64,000 bases of DNA from Phaffia rhodozyma (Eukaryota > Basidiomycota > Tremellomycetes > Cystofilobasidiales > Mrakiaceae). The position numbers were made by a program, and so were the translations under genes. Below the pieces are notes generated by a model. That model made no database searches. It had not been told where the DNA came from and worked only from the letters and a program-made list of their open reading frames with translations. The stretch's first letter is position 1. Every line of letters starts with the position of its first letter. The DNA is taken from NCBI GenBank assembly GCA_014706385.1, contig JACGZH010000009.1, positions 868,001-932,000 of the forward strand, read 5' to 3'. Shown one piece after another: positions 9,675-22,000 of this stretch.

Positions 9675-12600
9675 TTAGATAGTGACAGTAGTGGTCAAAG
9701 GCAAGTCTCGAGAAGAGGGACCAACACTAAAGGTGTACTCTCCGGTGGGCACAAGCCAAGTCTGGTTCGCACTCGACCATACCGCCATGTCCTTCGCTCG
9801 CACAGGGAAAGTAATGGTCTGCTCCTGGCCGGCAGTGTAGGTCTCCTTGCAGAATCCTCGGAGCAGTCGAACAGGCTGGTCGGACTCTGACTCAGGGAAC
9901 GTCAGGTACATCTGAGCGACCTCAGCAGCGGTCCAGTTTCCAGTGTTCTTCACCTTGACGCTCACGGTGTATCGGACATCGTACAAATCACCTTCACCGT
10001 CGAATGCCTCGTTTGTCTTCTGAACATAGCCGGAATCAGCAGCGTAGGTCTCAGCGACAGAGACGTCCGAGTAGGCAAACGAGGAGTAGCTCATTCCAAA
10101 TCCGAAAGGGAACCGGGGCTCGATGCCTTGGGCGTCGAACCACTTGTAGTCGACAAAGAGACCCTCGGTAAAGTTAGAAACGGGCGCAGCGACATTGGCC
10201 GTCACAATCGAGCCGGTTCCTCCGGGGTAATCGTTAACGTCCTTGGCGATTGTGAAAGGAAGTTTACCACTGGGCGAGAGATCACCAAACAGTACCGACG
10301 CAATCGCCTCACCAGACTCTTGACCGGGGTAGTACGCAAACACGACGGATGTCACGTTCTCGTTATCAATCCAGGCTTCCATATCGACTTGTTGTCCAGA
10401 GTGGATCACCACGTTTACATCGGCGCAGGAGGCAGCGACGAGGTTGATAAGGCTATCTCCTTCGTTATCAAGCAACAAGCTTATTCGATCGTAACTCTCA
10501 CTCTGGAAAGCAGAGACGAAGACGATGCACTTCTCAGAACCTTCGGCGACGAAAGTAATCTCTTGAGTAGGATTGTATGGATTGTCTCCAAGAGCGTAGT
10601 CAACTTTAAGGCCAAGTCGTCGCCCCCTAGCAGCAATAGCTTCCAAGGGGTTGATGACATAGGGAGGCAACGCCGTTCCACTTCCACCTCCAGAACTCTG
10701 AGTTCCTGTTGTAAATTAACCATAGGACAGGGCGGAAGAGATTAGTAAGGTTTGAATTTGGCGAGCCTCTATGTGATATCTAAACAAGATGCGCAAGAGT
10801 ATATGATTGGAATAGGAGAAAGAATAGAACAGAACGCACCATTGTGATGGGGGTACTCGGTAAATGCAAGAGCATTGGCATTGACGTCGTATACACAATC
10901 TCCAGCGGTACCGCATCCGGTAAGACCAGCAGTGGGAGGACCGGCATCCTGACCGAATACACCGATCTTCCTGATGGAAGAGTCAATAGGCAAACCATAC
11001 GTTCCATTCCGGTTGTTCTTCAAAAGAGTAGCAGACTCCTCTCCGATCTTCCTGATGACCTTCCAGTGATCAGCCTGCACGTTTACATCCTGATTCAACG
11101 GCGATAGGTTGTCAGACACAAAAGATACCGCAGGGTATGATGAGTCGTTTTGGTTGAGCCAGAAGAACGGAGTCAATGTTCGGATGGCCATGTCATTCAA
11201 CCTGGCCTCAGAAACCTGGCCTGCGCCGGATCCAATGGCTTCCACAAGCTCATCGTTGAAGTACGTCCCGAGTACTCCGCCAAAACCTAAACCAGGCATA
11301 GAGACGTCCTGGTTGAGTAAGTTCGATAATTGTAGCGGTAGACAAATGATGAGCTGTTGTCAAGAGTTTCATTAAGTTGAAAAGAGAGACTCACAAGACC
11401 ATAAGATGCGTCCTTGACAGTGTCCCAGGTTCCTCCCCAATCACTGACAACATGTCCTTGGAAGCCCTAGGAATTTTTGATTGATATGAAAAATGTTAAA
11501 TGAGATAGACGTTGAATGATATAAGGACACTCCAATTGCATGATCGATGATCTTACCAATTCAGACTTCAGAATACCGTTCAAGAGATTGTCGTTACCAC
11601 AGGCATGTTGACCGTCGACACTGTTGTAAGAGCACATGATCGATCCTATTCACACATCGACAAAACAGATGGACGATCAGCTTTCGAGCGGTTGATGAAC
11701 TAAGAACCCGAGAATGGATCTTACCTGTACCAGCTCGGACAGCCTCGGCGAAGGAGGTCAAGTAGAGCTCGTGCATCTGTTTTTGTTACAAAATCTCGAC
11801 ACGTCGGTACATAAGATTGACAGATCAACGCTAGGTGTGGGATCACTCACGGTCTTATCATCAATAATTGAATCGATCTGTTGATACCTCTTGGTGAGGT
11901 TGGTCTCGGTAACAATGTTCAGGTCTCGATAAGTTTCCTGTTCATAACCCTGTGGTGAACAAGCTAGGCGATTAGTCGTCGCGATAGCACTGAAATCAGA
12001 TGGCTGGTGATAAAAACACGGACGATAAAGTGCTTGCTGCAAGCGACTACTCCAGCGGCCTGCATGCCGTCTACGGAAAGTTTAGAACCAATTCCATTCA
12101 AGTAGTTGTCCGGAGAGAATCCCTAAAGGAGGTGGATCCAAAATGAAGAGACTTTGGTCAGAACCGACATCGACCAGTTTAGAGACGTACAAGGTAAAAA
12201 TACTTACCTCCCAGTTTCGACCAGCCAGTGGAGATCGTCCGAGAGGCCCACCGCTAAAAGATTTCCGGAAAACACCGACGAGTTAATCACCGGAGATAAG
12301 ATAAGGAGAGTCAAAAATCGAATCCCGAACTTACGTCACAGGACCTAGAGCGACGTGTACTCCTTTGCCCTTGAACTCTTCTCCAATCGAGTTGGCACGT
12401 TTCCAGAACCTAGTATGCAAGAATAAACTGGTCAGAAGGAACTGGACAAGATATATTGTATGGAGAGACAGAGAAAATGCTCACAAATCGTGATCCCAAG
12501 TGGCCGCGACCGTGACTCCAGCAGGAAATTGAGAGACGAAGTCAACAGGTCTCACACCCAATGGTCCACTAGATTACGATTAATTGGTCCAGATCGAGCT

Positions 12601-13047
12601 GTCAGAATGATATCATCATATGCGAAACATGTAATAAGGCTTCACTCACTCCTCAAGACACATGCTAGGAATTCCAAACCGAGGAACCGGAGCGGTGTTT
12701 CCGACACAAGGCCCGACGATACTAGTCGAAGGCAGGTATGATTGAGTCAGTCACTAGAGCCTTGCGATCTGGAAAGAAACTGGGAAACGTTCTTACCCAG
12801 AAGTGACGTTGACCTTTTCTTGAATGGTCATTTGGTCGACGATAGACTTTGCCTTTTCGAACGCGTCCTTCCAACCGGCACCTCCGGTCGCGGCAGGGAA
12901 GGTGTGGTTCGCAGGAACTTCAGGTGGATCATGAGGATCGACCGTTCCGTCCGCTCTCTGGGTTAGATCAAACCGAGCATGAAGTAACGGAGATGCAGAA
13001 GCTAGATATGTCGCGGTCGCAACGATCAACAATGGCGAGAACTTCAT
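9675..13047 (-). CDS. Secreted beta-glucosidase, glycoside hydrolase family 3
   Basis: Releases terminal beta-linked glucose from cello-oligosaccharides or other beta-glucosides outside the cell. Twelve exons on the minus strand: 12797-13047, 12650-12721, 12485-12568, 12335-12409, 12208-12253, 12024-12122, 11851-11949, 11725-11776, 11557-11645, 11395-11466, 10840-11308, 9675-10705; 812 residues, near the usual 830-860. A signal peptide opens the protein (MKFSPLLIVATATYLASASP). The GH3 barrel is shown by CLEDGPLGVRPVD, GRSPLAGRNWE, SKHFIGYEQE and VVSDWGG, whose Asp is the expected nucleophile. The second domain shows YPGQESGEA and GKLPFTI. The C-terminal 120 residues form the fibronectin-III-like domain (FPFGFGMSYSSF, TGEYTFSVGPSSRDL). 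N-glycosylation sites are present. Glucose or cellobiose control is likely but not visible. Confidence 0.95.
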
Positions 13048-13130
13048 GACGAAGCGATGAAATGTCTTGAGGAGGATGTATTATGTGAGAAAAGTGAAGA
13101 ACCTCATTTCTGAACCTCATGGTTCGATCC

Positions 13131-13138
13131 CTTTTATA
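13131..13138 (-). promoter_or_regulatory. TATA box of the beta-glucosidase gene
   Basis: Reads TATAAAAG on the minus strand, 84 bp upstream of the start codon at 13047. This matches the consensus and fits a strongly regulated secreted-enzyme gene. Confidence 0.6.
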
Positions 13139-15396
13139 CGAGTTCACAGAGAGAAGAAGACCATCTTTCCAAGTGGACTTCACTAAACCCCATTCATCAG
13201 ATGGCCTTTTCGTCTTTTTTTTGCTTCTGTTCCTCCTATTATCCGTATCTTTCCTTACCATCTCTGGTATTCGGACCGGCGGAACCGGTTCAGCGGATAT
13301 AGAGACAAAGCAGTCGCTAGAAGATGGACATGCTTTGATTGGATGAAACCGAGCACTCAACCGATGTTAAGAGAGGGAAAGAAACAGAGACCGAGAGTGG
13401 ATGTTAAACAAGAACAGGTCATGTCTATTTGGTCAGCATAAATCAATCGAACACTTGCAAGGGGTACTATCGCCCAGATTATTCACTGGTTTGGGACGGA
13501 GTTCAGGGAAAGACTTTAAAATCCTTGCCGATAAAATACACCGACCGGAGAATCTCTTACCGATGGAAGATGTTCAGTTGACCTTGCCGGTCTTTTAATT
13601 CACAAAATCTCGAACTTTAGACTAGAAAATGAAGCAATATGAAATCTACAGCTGAATCAGCATCTTCCCAAGCCTCCTTTGTTCGGATACGGATGGGTAG
13701 TTGCCTTTGTACATGCAAACCCGTCTCTCTTCTGTTTGTCAACACTCTCATTCTCATTTCAGCATTGCTCTCTACATCAACGATTGAGTAGAGACATAGG
13801 AGAAAGGGGATCGATTTTGGAGATCAAGGATCTAATTCATAATGACGAGAAACAGGGTCTGCACGAGATGGTAAAAGTGATACTGTAGGACGTCTTCGAT
13901 CATCCTTCTTTTCTGGTAGCCATCAAGACACGATGTTCCTTTTGAACCGGTGCGGTAAAGATATGCCTAGAGATAGAACGTCAAGAGGCAGATTCGATCT
14001 GGGAGATACGTCCTTTTGAGAACATTATTCATGATTTCTAGGTATGCGTTTTCCAAGTCTCAGTGGCAGGACAAGACATGGTTTGTGTGACACATCTCTG
14101 AGGGAGCGTAATACAGCGATGTGAGCTGCAGATACCTCTAAAAGCCATCACCTACCTGTAGGGATGTACATTACAAGACCGGGTTTAACTAAGGTCTATT
14201 TGTTACCTCATGTTGATCAGCAAGCTCGATGTCCCGAGCTGTACCATCAGAGAAACTATCTTTCTTGATCTAAGCGGCGACTCAAATTAGGCTTATCACC
14301 CAAGTAGTGTATATCATATTAAGTGGTAAGGCGGTTCTTCGTCGGTGACGACGTTTGAACGGTACTGCTGTTCTTTGCTACCGACGGTGTTTGTTTTGAG
14401 ATTAGAAGATCAGATTGCGCCCCAACGGATGTTTACTACAAAGCCCTTCCGAGCATTTAGGGTGACCTGATATTGATACCATGACCCGCTCTCTCCGATG
14501 ACACAACCAACAAGACCAGCTATCTCTTCTCCAGTTCTTCTCAGTCTCCGCTCTACTACAACCACATGATCTACAGAAAAGAGCGTTCAACGTTGTGTAT
14601 ACTTATTCAATTCTTGAAACTGATTCATCCATATCGTGCCTCCATCAAGACTGTGTTGAGGTCCGCATCTGACCAATGCTCGTGCTGATAAGGCAAGATG
14701 ATCTTAATTTACTCCGCTCATTTCTGCTTTTCTGTCTCATGCTCTGTCCTGCCTAACCACAGATCTACTTATTCGAGCGAGTGTTGTATCTCTCGCTGCC
14801 CACTTGACATACATCTGAGAAAAACAATGATCTGAAAGACCTCATAGAACTAGAGTTTGCAGTCTCAAGACAAAGTGAATCAATAATGATACATGATGTT
14901 CTTGACTACCACTGACTGTTCACGGCTAATCAGCTCTGGTTCCGGATCTCTCAGAGAGAAATGGCGATGCTTGGAGCTCGATGCACTGAAGACCTTCATC
15001 TTTGGTTTGAGCTCTGTCTTGTGAGTTTGGCTAATTAGGGTTGGGACCGCAGCTGATTCTCGTTGGTGTGAGTAGTGGAACATGCGAGTGAATATGCTCT
15101 CCTTTCGAAGCGTGATAGAACAGCATGTAACATGCTTGTAACTGTCGAGAATGCTTGAATATGATGCATTGGTTTCTGCTTATCATCTATGTACCTAGGA
15201 CCTAGCTAGCGCACTCTGCCAGCTGGTCGACTTCTTTTCTTCTCCCTCCTTCTCTCTTTCTCTGTCCTTTTCTTTTCTCCTTCCTCAGCATTTACCAACA
15301 ACGTTTCGTTGACGCTGAATTTGGAATTGTGTTTTGTTCTATTCTACAGCTCTACAAAACTGTATTTGCTGTTAGATTAAGAGTCTGACTTACTCT
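13139..15396. other. Gene-poor region of about 2.3 kb
   Basis: Upstream sequence of the beta-glucosidase gene, then about 2 kb in which I can support no gene. All open frames are short, lack family motifs and have no coherent splice partners. Base composition is more AT-rich and less structured than the neighbouring genes. Given the retroelement gag fragment immediately to the right, parts may be decayed transposon or LTR sequence, but I could not define repeat ends. Confidence 0.4.
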
Positions 15397-15745
15397 ACTA
15401 CCAGAGATGTGTCCTCCGATGTCAAGCCAGCCGAGCCCACTGACCCAGAGCCATCGAGTGTGCCGCTATACACAAAGCTGTCCGAGTCGTCGTTTGCCAA
15501 CTTCGAGAATCTTCACCCTCCGAACCATCCTGCCAACGACTATGGTGTCTGGGAGAGCCGGCTCCGTTTTGCTCTTGAAACATGAAGCTCTGGACGGTCA
15601 TTATTGGTGAGAGGCCACGGCCATCTGCCAGCCATCCGAAAGCGCAGGAAGCATGGGACCAAGACGACGATACAGCCATGGGCTGGATCCATACGAAGAT
15701 CGACATCGTGGAGGCCAAGCGGCTGAAGCCCTGCAAGACATCGGC
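15397..15745 (+). pseudogene. Broken Ty1/copia-type gag fragment
   Basis: Two overlapping plus-strand frames together resemble the N-terminal part of a copia retrotransposon gag (UBN2-type) polyprotein. The first frame runs from about 15403 and includes FANFENLHPPNHPANDYGVW; it stops at a TGA at 15583-15585. The second frame takes over from about 15582 with LWTVIIGERPRPS and AWDQDDDTAMGWIHTKIDIV. The change of frame looks like a 2-nt insertion. Homology stops where the perfect inverted repeat begins at 15746, so the element is both frameshifted and truncated. I see no protease, integrase or reverse transcriptase nearby. The assignment rests on pattern similarity and is not certain. Confidence 0.5.
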
Positions 15746-16055
15746 CGTGTGCACTTGACGTTCTGAGGTCTGTGCATCGATTGGAAGGGGTTTCGGGCGA
15801 GTTTCTCCTGTCTGAACGTTTGGACTCGATCGAGATTGACTATACACACGGTCTTCGAGCACAGCTGGATCACTTGTGTTGCATGCGCATTTGACTCTGA
15901 GGTTTCTGATGTCATTCACGATGTCAACTAATTCAGTTGTGCTCGAAGACCGTGTGTATAGTCAATCTCGATCGAGTCCAAACGTTCAGACAGGAGAAAC
16001 TCGCCCGAAACCCCTTCCAATCGATGCACAGACCTCAGAACGTCAAGTGCACACG
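15746..16055. repeat. Perfect 118-bp inverted repeat with 74-bp spacer
   Basis: Positions 15746-15863 are the exact reverse complement of 15938-16055; I compared all 118 positions and found no mismatch. The 74-bp spacer (15864-15937) is not symmetric, apart from partial matches in the first few bases. A transcript across this region would fold into a long hairpin. The left arm touches the gag fragment. The right arm runs into unique sequence. Confidence 0.95.
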
Positions 16056-17369
16056 ATGCCGCAGCTGTTTTACTGTCCACATTACCGTATGGAAAAGACA
16101 TGCCGCCACTAATCGAATGACGAATGATCTACACTGTTCAATCCACCTTTATCTCGTTTTGATTTGTTCTGGTCAACCAATCATATCACATCCCTTAAGG
16201 AAGACTAGCGCTTTACCACATGGCCGACTGTTTCACTTGACTTCTCAAGCAGAGAGAGTAGAGCGGCAACAGGCACAGAGAACAGATGACTGGGCGGCAG
16301 ATTCTTTTACAAGAACTAAGAGAAGTTACAAACCAGCCCCGGGGCTATTTATTTGCCGGCGCATTCGGTCGGCATGATCCGTTCGGCATCTCACTGCCCA
16401 GCCCCGGAGAAGAAAGCCTGGCCGGAGCTTGTAGACAGGAAGTCCGATCCGGTCGAGGCGGCCGATCTCAAGCGGATGCTGCGTATGTTTATCCATCTTG
16501 GTCTAAACTCTTGAGTTCCTTCAGCTTCATTTTCCTCCTCTTTTTCTCTTCAAGATGGAGGAGACAAACCTTGCTCTTCTTCGTTCATTCATTCATTCAT
16601 CTACCTTTCGACAGATCATACCTGTTTATCTTCTTCATCATCGTATTTTCAGAGATCATCTCCTTGATTCTTCGTTTGCAACCTGATCATCCGTGTTGGA
16701 CTAGCTTTTGGCATTTCTCCTTGGTGAAACGCTCAAACCGTATTTCGGCTAGTTCCGCCACATCTACTTACACTCGCGTTCACACTCACTCAACCAAACA
16801 ACCGATTATGCCAACCGCTGTACCTCCAACATCTAACTCTCTACCATCCTCTCGACCAGTACTAAGATCGAATAATTCGTTCTCCATCTCGTCAACCCAT
16901 AGGCCGAGTCTCCTACCACCGGCCGAATCCGAAGGTCTGTCTGTATCCCAGGAAACGACTTTCCCTATGGGCCACACTGTTACCAACAAAGCACCTATCC
17001 GTGAGTTTTGCATTCATCTCTATGCTGGTATCATGCCTCCATGGCCTTTGCTCTCAGGTTCTACGTATCAGTCCAGGTCTGCTGAGAAGAGGAGGGACAG
17101 GACTGGATAGGACCAGACCTGGTCTTTCAAATTCTATTCATGGATGGGAGTCAAAGCAGGCGCGGCAAGCGTCTTCGGTCTATGGCTATCCCGAAATAAT
17201 ATACGTGTATATTTACTTTGCCCTTACACATCAGCCACCTCGCGTGGCTTGCATGATCTCTTCGCCTCTCCCTATTCCTTTGCCCATTACTTCCGTCAAT
17301 ACAGCCCTTTATTTCATCATCCTACAGCAGCTGATTTAATCTCTCGATTTGTTCCGTTCACCCCCCAAA
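16056..17369. other. Region without a secure gene, upstream of the Ser-rich ORF
   Basis: A GC-rich patch at 16374-16480 has a short ATG frame that could encode KKAWPELVDRKSDPVEAADL, followed by a GTATGT donor-like site. I could not find its next exon. Positions 16490-16800 are T-rich and then CA-rich, like an intron followed by a 5' leader. A small two-exon ORF at 16808-17110 is listed separately. Otherwise nothing is recognised. Confidence 0.35.
16808..17110 (+). CDS. Small hypothetical Ser/Pro-rich ORF, two exons
   Basis: An ATG after a CA-rich leader opens a frame encoding MPTAVPPTSNSLPSSRPV and further Ser/Pro-rich sequence. A GTGAGT donor at 17001 and a CTCTCAG acceptor at 17057 allow splicing in frame to 17058-17110, giving 81 residues ending in a basic tail (KRRDRTG). 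No domain is recognisable. It may be a real small protein, a uORF-containing leader of the Ser-rich gene at 17370, or chance. Composition and the plausible intron are the only support. Confidence 0.25.
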   Translation: MPTAVPPTSNSLPSSRPVLRSNNSFSISSTHRPSLLPPAESEGLSVSQETTFPMGHTVTNKAPIREFCIHLYAGIMPPWPLLSGSTYQSRSAEKRRDRTG

Positions 17370-18017
17370 ATGAATTCCATAGTCCGGCGTAACAAGTCTT
17401 TGACATTGCCCCTAGGCCCAACAGCGCTTCTCCACCGATCTTTGCCTCCCGGTCCAATTCCTGTTCGACTTCAGAACTCGCTGTACCTTCAATCGAGCTC
17501 ATCTCCGTTCTATCAGAGAGCGATGCACTCTCGACATACTTCTGTTCAATCGCCTTCTGCACGAGTACCTGTCTCTCAACCGTCCGGCCATTCCGGAAGC
17601 TATTTCAATATTACTACCGGCCCAACCAGTCATCAGTCATCGAGACGGTCCAGAAGTTCCTCCTTCTCGAGTATTGTCAGCAGTAGCTCGGATTCATCTA
17701 TCGACAGCCTCTCCCCATCAGCCAATAGTTCTACCCCATCGCTCGCCAGTTCAGTCACTTCCTCCGAAGCCGAGGACCAGGATTTTATGATTGCCTCGGT
17801 TGAGTCGATTTCTTTCAGTATGGAACTCGGACCTGCGTTGGATTCGCAAGAGAAAGATACCAAAGGAGGAGAGAAAGTATCATCGAATGTCAAAAAGAGT
17901 TCTAGTCGGCCTCTTTCATTCGGTTCATATTCCTCCAGGCTGTCTTCCGTGCCGGCGTCGCCTCCAGACGAACTTGAAGAATCTGCCGTTGGCGAGAGTG
18001 TCTTGGTTGACGCGTGA
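17370..18017 (+). CDS. Hypothetical Ser-rich protein (single exon)
   Basis: An uninterrupted 215-residue frame from the ATG at 17370. An in-frame TAA at 17337-17339, with no acceptor between it and the ATG, supports this start. The N-terminus is basic and hydrophobic (MNSIVRRNKSLTLPLGPTAL). The middle is very rich in Ser (SSRRSRSSSFSSIVSSSSDS), and the C-terminal part is mixed acidic and Ser-rich (SMELGPALDSQEKDT). No domain or transmembrane segment is recognised. The Ser/Arg clusters look like phosphorylation-prone disordered sequence. It could also be the last exon of a longer gene. Confidence 0.45.
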   Translation: MNSIVRRNKSLTLPLGPTALLHRSLPPGPIPVRLQNSLYLQSSSSPFYQRAMHSRHTSVQSPSARVPVSQPSGHSGSYFNITTGPTSHQSSRRSRSSSFSSIVSSSSDSSIDSLSPSANSSTPSLASSVTSSEAEDQDFMIASVESISFSMELGPALDSQEKDTKGGEKVSSNVKKSSSRPLSFGSYSSRLSSVPASPPDELEESAVGESVLVDA

Positions 18018-19027
18018 ACATTTCCGCCTCTTCTGGTCCACTCTCTTTTGCCATTCGTTCCTCTTGGGCTTTCTATCTTTCCGGATCAATGGGCTAAAAC
18101 ACGGTTGAGCCACGCGTGTTCGCGCCTTTCTGGGTACTTTTGGTGTTCCGATTTCAATACATTCGATATCGGGCTTGCCCCTTCCTCTTAGCAAATCTCT
18201 TTCTTTACGGGCCAGAGGATACGGTTGGTCTCTTTGCTGGGATGCTCATCCTTATACGTCTACGGGCCCATCTTCTTCCATCCGTCCGTGTGGTTCATGA
18301 TCGATCTTCTCAATCTGTCACTCTTGACCTGTAATTTACTTGCAAGCGCGTTCCTTGAATGTCGCCAGGCATTACATCAGATTTATTCCTACTTTCACGA
18401 TCTTGCATTGCAACGTGACGCAAATCGTTTTCCGGGTTCTTTGTGTCTGCCTCTTTCCTCTCCTTGGTAGTTTTTAGGTCGCCTAACTGGGTTTTTGTTT
18501 CTTACCCAATAGTATCTGTAGTGTGTGACGTTCTATAATCTTCTGAACTGATGGAGCTCCTTTTGTAAGGTGATGAAACTCACGAGATGGGTTGAGAAAG
18601 AAGATCCACTTCGGGTGTGACCGTAAACCCTTGCTTAGCAGGTTTCCAATTCTTATTATCTCTATATACAGGGTTCTTGATTAGTACATGGTCTTGTCAG
18701 ACGTATAAGAATCCTTTCTGTCTGAGTTTCAAAGATGAGGCAATCTTATGAACTGACTGGTCAAGGCTCTCACAACAGGCCGCAAGAGAAAAGAGAAGGA
18801 AGGGAGAAGAGTGGATAAATGCCGCGGGTGACGTAAGCAAAGAGAGATTAGATCTTTAAAGCGGTTAAGAATTAAACCATCTCATCCTAGGGCATATTTC
18901 GCATCCTCTCACATACTTCCTTTGCTACTCTTTGTCTTATCCTTCATAGGATACACTGATCACCAGCAATTGCCTATCTAAGTCAAACACTCGTCAGATA
19001 ATAAAGGGATAGAGAGGGAAGAGAAGA
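18018..19027. other. Intergenic region between Ser-rich ORF and WD40 gene
   Basis: About 1 kb with no supported gene. Two ACGCGT MluI boxes occur at its left end (about 18010-18015 and 18113-18118). The last 120 bp before 19028 look like a leader. No tRNA or repeat was seen. Confidence 0.4.
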
Positions 19028-22000
19028 ATGGATTTATTAGCAAATCTATCATCTTTCCCACCTTCGCACAATCGTCTTGAAAGAGCTAAATTGGGTGTCC
19101 TTGAACGAGCGTTCGATCGGTCTGGGTTTGGATACTCTGTGTACGCTTCGGTCTATCTATGTACAAGAATGGTCCTGCGTCGGACTGAGGATGATTTAAA
19201 CCCCCGATATGCATTCATAGGAAATTGAAAGGTCATACCTCATGTGTGAATGCAATCTCGATCTCGAGAGGACAAGGAAGGTGGTTAGCTTCTGGAGGTG
19301 ACGGTAAGTTTCCTCCTCTTTCTTCTAGCTTATCGATTTATCACATGGACTAGAAGTGAACGAGAACAGGTCTTGGGCTGAACTACTTGATCCTGATTGC
19401 TGGAGGTTCTGAAAATTAGATCTGGATGTTCTACTATGGGATTTACATTCGGATTTATCAACACCTGAAACTGGTTTACCGTCTGCTATCTTCAAAGGAC
19501 ACCGAGTGAGCCTCCTTCTCCTCTTCTGGCCTATCCTGTGGTGATTGTATTCGTCGTCTGAACCAAACCCTCTCATCATACCATCGTCATCATCCAGGCA
19601 AACATATTCACGCTCTCTTTCTCGTCGGATAATACACATCTATTCTCCTCAGGTATCGATGGCCTCATCCTTCAGTATGATCTCACTCGATTCTCGACTC
19701 CATTTGCTGAAGGAGGAAAGAGAGATGTCGAGCCTGAGCTGCCTTGTAGGAGAGTAAATGTCAATACGAAAGCTGTCAGAGCATTGGCTTGTCACCCTTC
19801 GAGACCGGATCTCCTACTCTCTGCCAGGTAACGACCGTTCACTATTTCGAAATCTTGTCTGATTACTTACAGGCTGATATACAATATTTTTCGTTCAAAA
19901 GTGAGGACAAGAACGTGTCGCTTCATGATTTTAGACTATCCACGACATTGGTCCATTCTTTAGGCAACCGAGGAAGCTTCTCTGGTGTTGATTGGAGTCC
20001 TGTCGTCGAGAATTCATTTGCTGCGTGTGACGAAAGCGGTGGGTTACGGTTGGTCTCCATTCCTTACTCTCCCTTTCATGATTCAGTCTGCTCTTACTTT
20101 GCGCACGATTACTGACATGGCCGAGGGTAAATCTGCAGGTTGTTCGATCTAAGGTCTAGTTTTTCTGGGGGTCCGTCAAGCTCGACCGTGAGGCCAATGG
20201 GTGGTCGTTGGTCGTTCGGTCAAAGACCAAGGTATAACGATCGTTCGAATTGTGTGATGGAGGTATGTGTGATCGTTACGATCTGAAAATAGATAAGCCT
20301 ACCATGAGGAGACATCTCATCTGTGTTTCTTCGCATGTCTGTTTGTTCGATTTAGTACGTGACGACATTGACGACTGCAAGAACAAAGAACATGGTCAAA
20401 CCGGACCTTTCCGGCGTTTGGTTCTCGCCCAAAGGTGATATCTTGGCCACAAATATGAACGTACGCTCTTTTCTTGCTTACATGACGAGTTTCCTGCTTC
20501 GAAATGGGCATCATAACACGTATTCATTTGGTCTGTGGGGCGAGTAGAGGCATTTGCCCACACTTTACTCGATAGGGGACGAAATGCCGATTGCTACCTT
20601 GTCGGGAAAGAAGCAACCCGATGGAAAGCCGGTGAGGTTCGAGAACGGAGAAAGATCTTACTTGAATAGATGTACCGTCAAGGTTTGGATGAGTTTTGTT
20701 TCATGTCTTATTTGTGTTGCTTTGTGAGATTCTAGGCTGATGGGGCATCTTGGTCGTTGATAACATGGGACATAGCATGGTTCTTTTGGATATCTAGGTG
20801 CAGGAGGAGATTTGATCTACTCGACTGGCTCAGACGATTTCCACGTGAGCCATATCTGTTCTTTCCTTATATGTTTACCACTTGGAAAACTGACGGAAGA
20901 TTCGTATGCGTGAGGGAACAAACCAGGGATACGGATGTGAGTAGTCTATATCATTCGAACAGTCTCAAGAGCTTGTTTCAACTTGGAGACTCATCGTATG
21001 GCCTGGTTGCGCGCGTCAACGGACATAGGGAAAATCCCATCGGTAGAAGAACTGATCGAACGTAGAGAACGCCAGACCCGACCGCTGATCGTTGATCAAG
21101 GTGGGAGAAGCTCTAAAAAGATTGGTTGGTCTCTGTTTTTGCTTTTGATGTTCAAGTTGCTCCTTGTATTCATCATCATCACGAACGCGGTTCTTCATTT
21201 CCTTTGCTGGAAGGTTACACAAAGGATGATACCAAATCGAATGTGTATTTTCCTGTTGAACTCGATCGGCCGGCATTCAGAGTCGGAGGTTAGTTCTCAT
21301 GATCCGGCCGCGCATGACTTGCATCGAGATCTGGATCTTTGCGTCTAGGATATGACACTGACTCTTCAAGCTTTCCTCACACCCAAATGAATGGTTCATC
21401 TATTCGGGGTCATTTGAAAATTTAGGTCATGCGTCGGTGACCAACAGCTGCATTCTTCATCCGGTGAACGCTCAGATGGTCATCAGCGCAGGTGTAGAAT
21501 GCGTACGTTTCACTTTCTCCTCATAAGATGCGACCTCCGTTTCCCTCCTCGAGATCTAGCATCTGTGGCTGAGATTCCTATTTCTTTTGTATCTATCTAT
21601 TAATCAAACAAAAAAACAAACAAAAACCGCGTTCCCAGTCTATTCTAATTCATTCGCCGTTCCCGTTATCGAGCGATCAGCCACCGGTTAAAACCCCGCC
21701 TTCTCGAGTACCGTTCTCGCCACTCTTTCCATCCCGACCTGCCCGTCCATCACCTACTTCTTCTACCTCCGACACCTCTGTACCACTCGTATCGACGTCG
21801 GCACTCATATCGACCTCTAGTCTGACTAGATCGAACCCATTGGTAGAAGCCAATGCTCAGATGTTCTCTCAAGCCGAGTTCCGGCGAATGTACCCTGACT
21901 GGCGAACGATCGAGTATTTTGACGAGACAGTAAGAGAAGTAGGTGAAGAGGATGTCATCGAGTTTGATGAGTTCGTCAATGGAATAGCTGCGGGTCTGAG

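Noticed and set aside
10128..10745. 205-residue open frame on the plus strand
   Set aside because: It is antisense to the last exon of the GH3 beta-glucosidase and has no family motif.
13121..13131. GGTTCGATCCC resembles a tRNA B box
   Set aside because: There is no matching A box, acceptor stem or cloverleaf around it; it lies in the beta-glucosidase promoter next to the TATA box.
15422..15919. 165-residue minus-strand frame and its partner at 15876-16112
   Set aside because: Both include the same peptide only because they read opposite arms of the perfect inverted repeat.
16286..17110. 274-residue open plus-strand frame
   Set aside because: It runs through T-rich, intron-like sequence without coding character and starts inside unrelated sequence; only its last part overlaps a possible small ORF.
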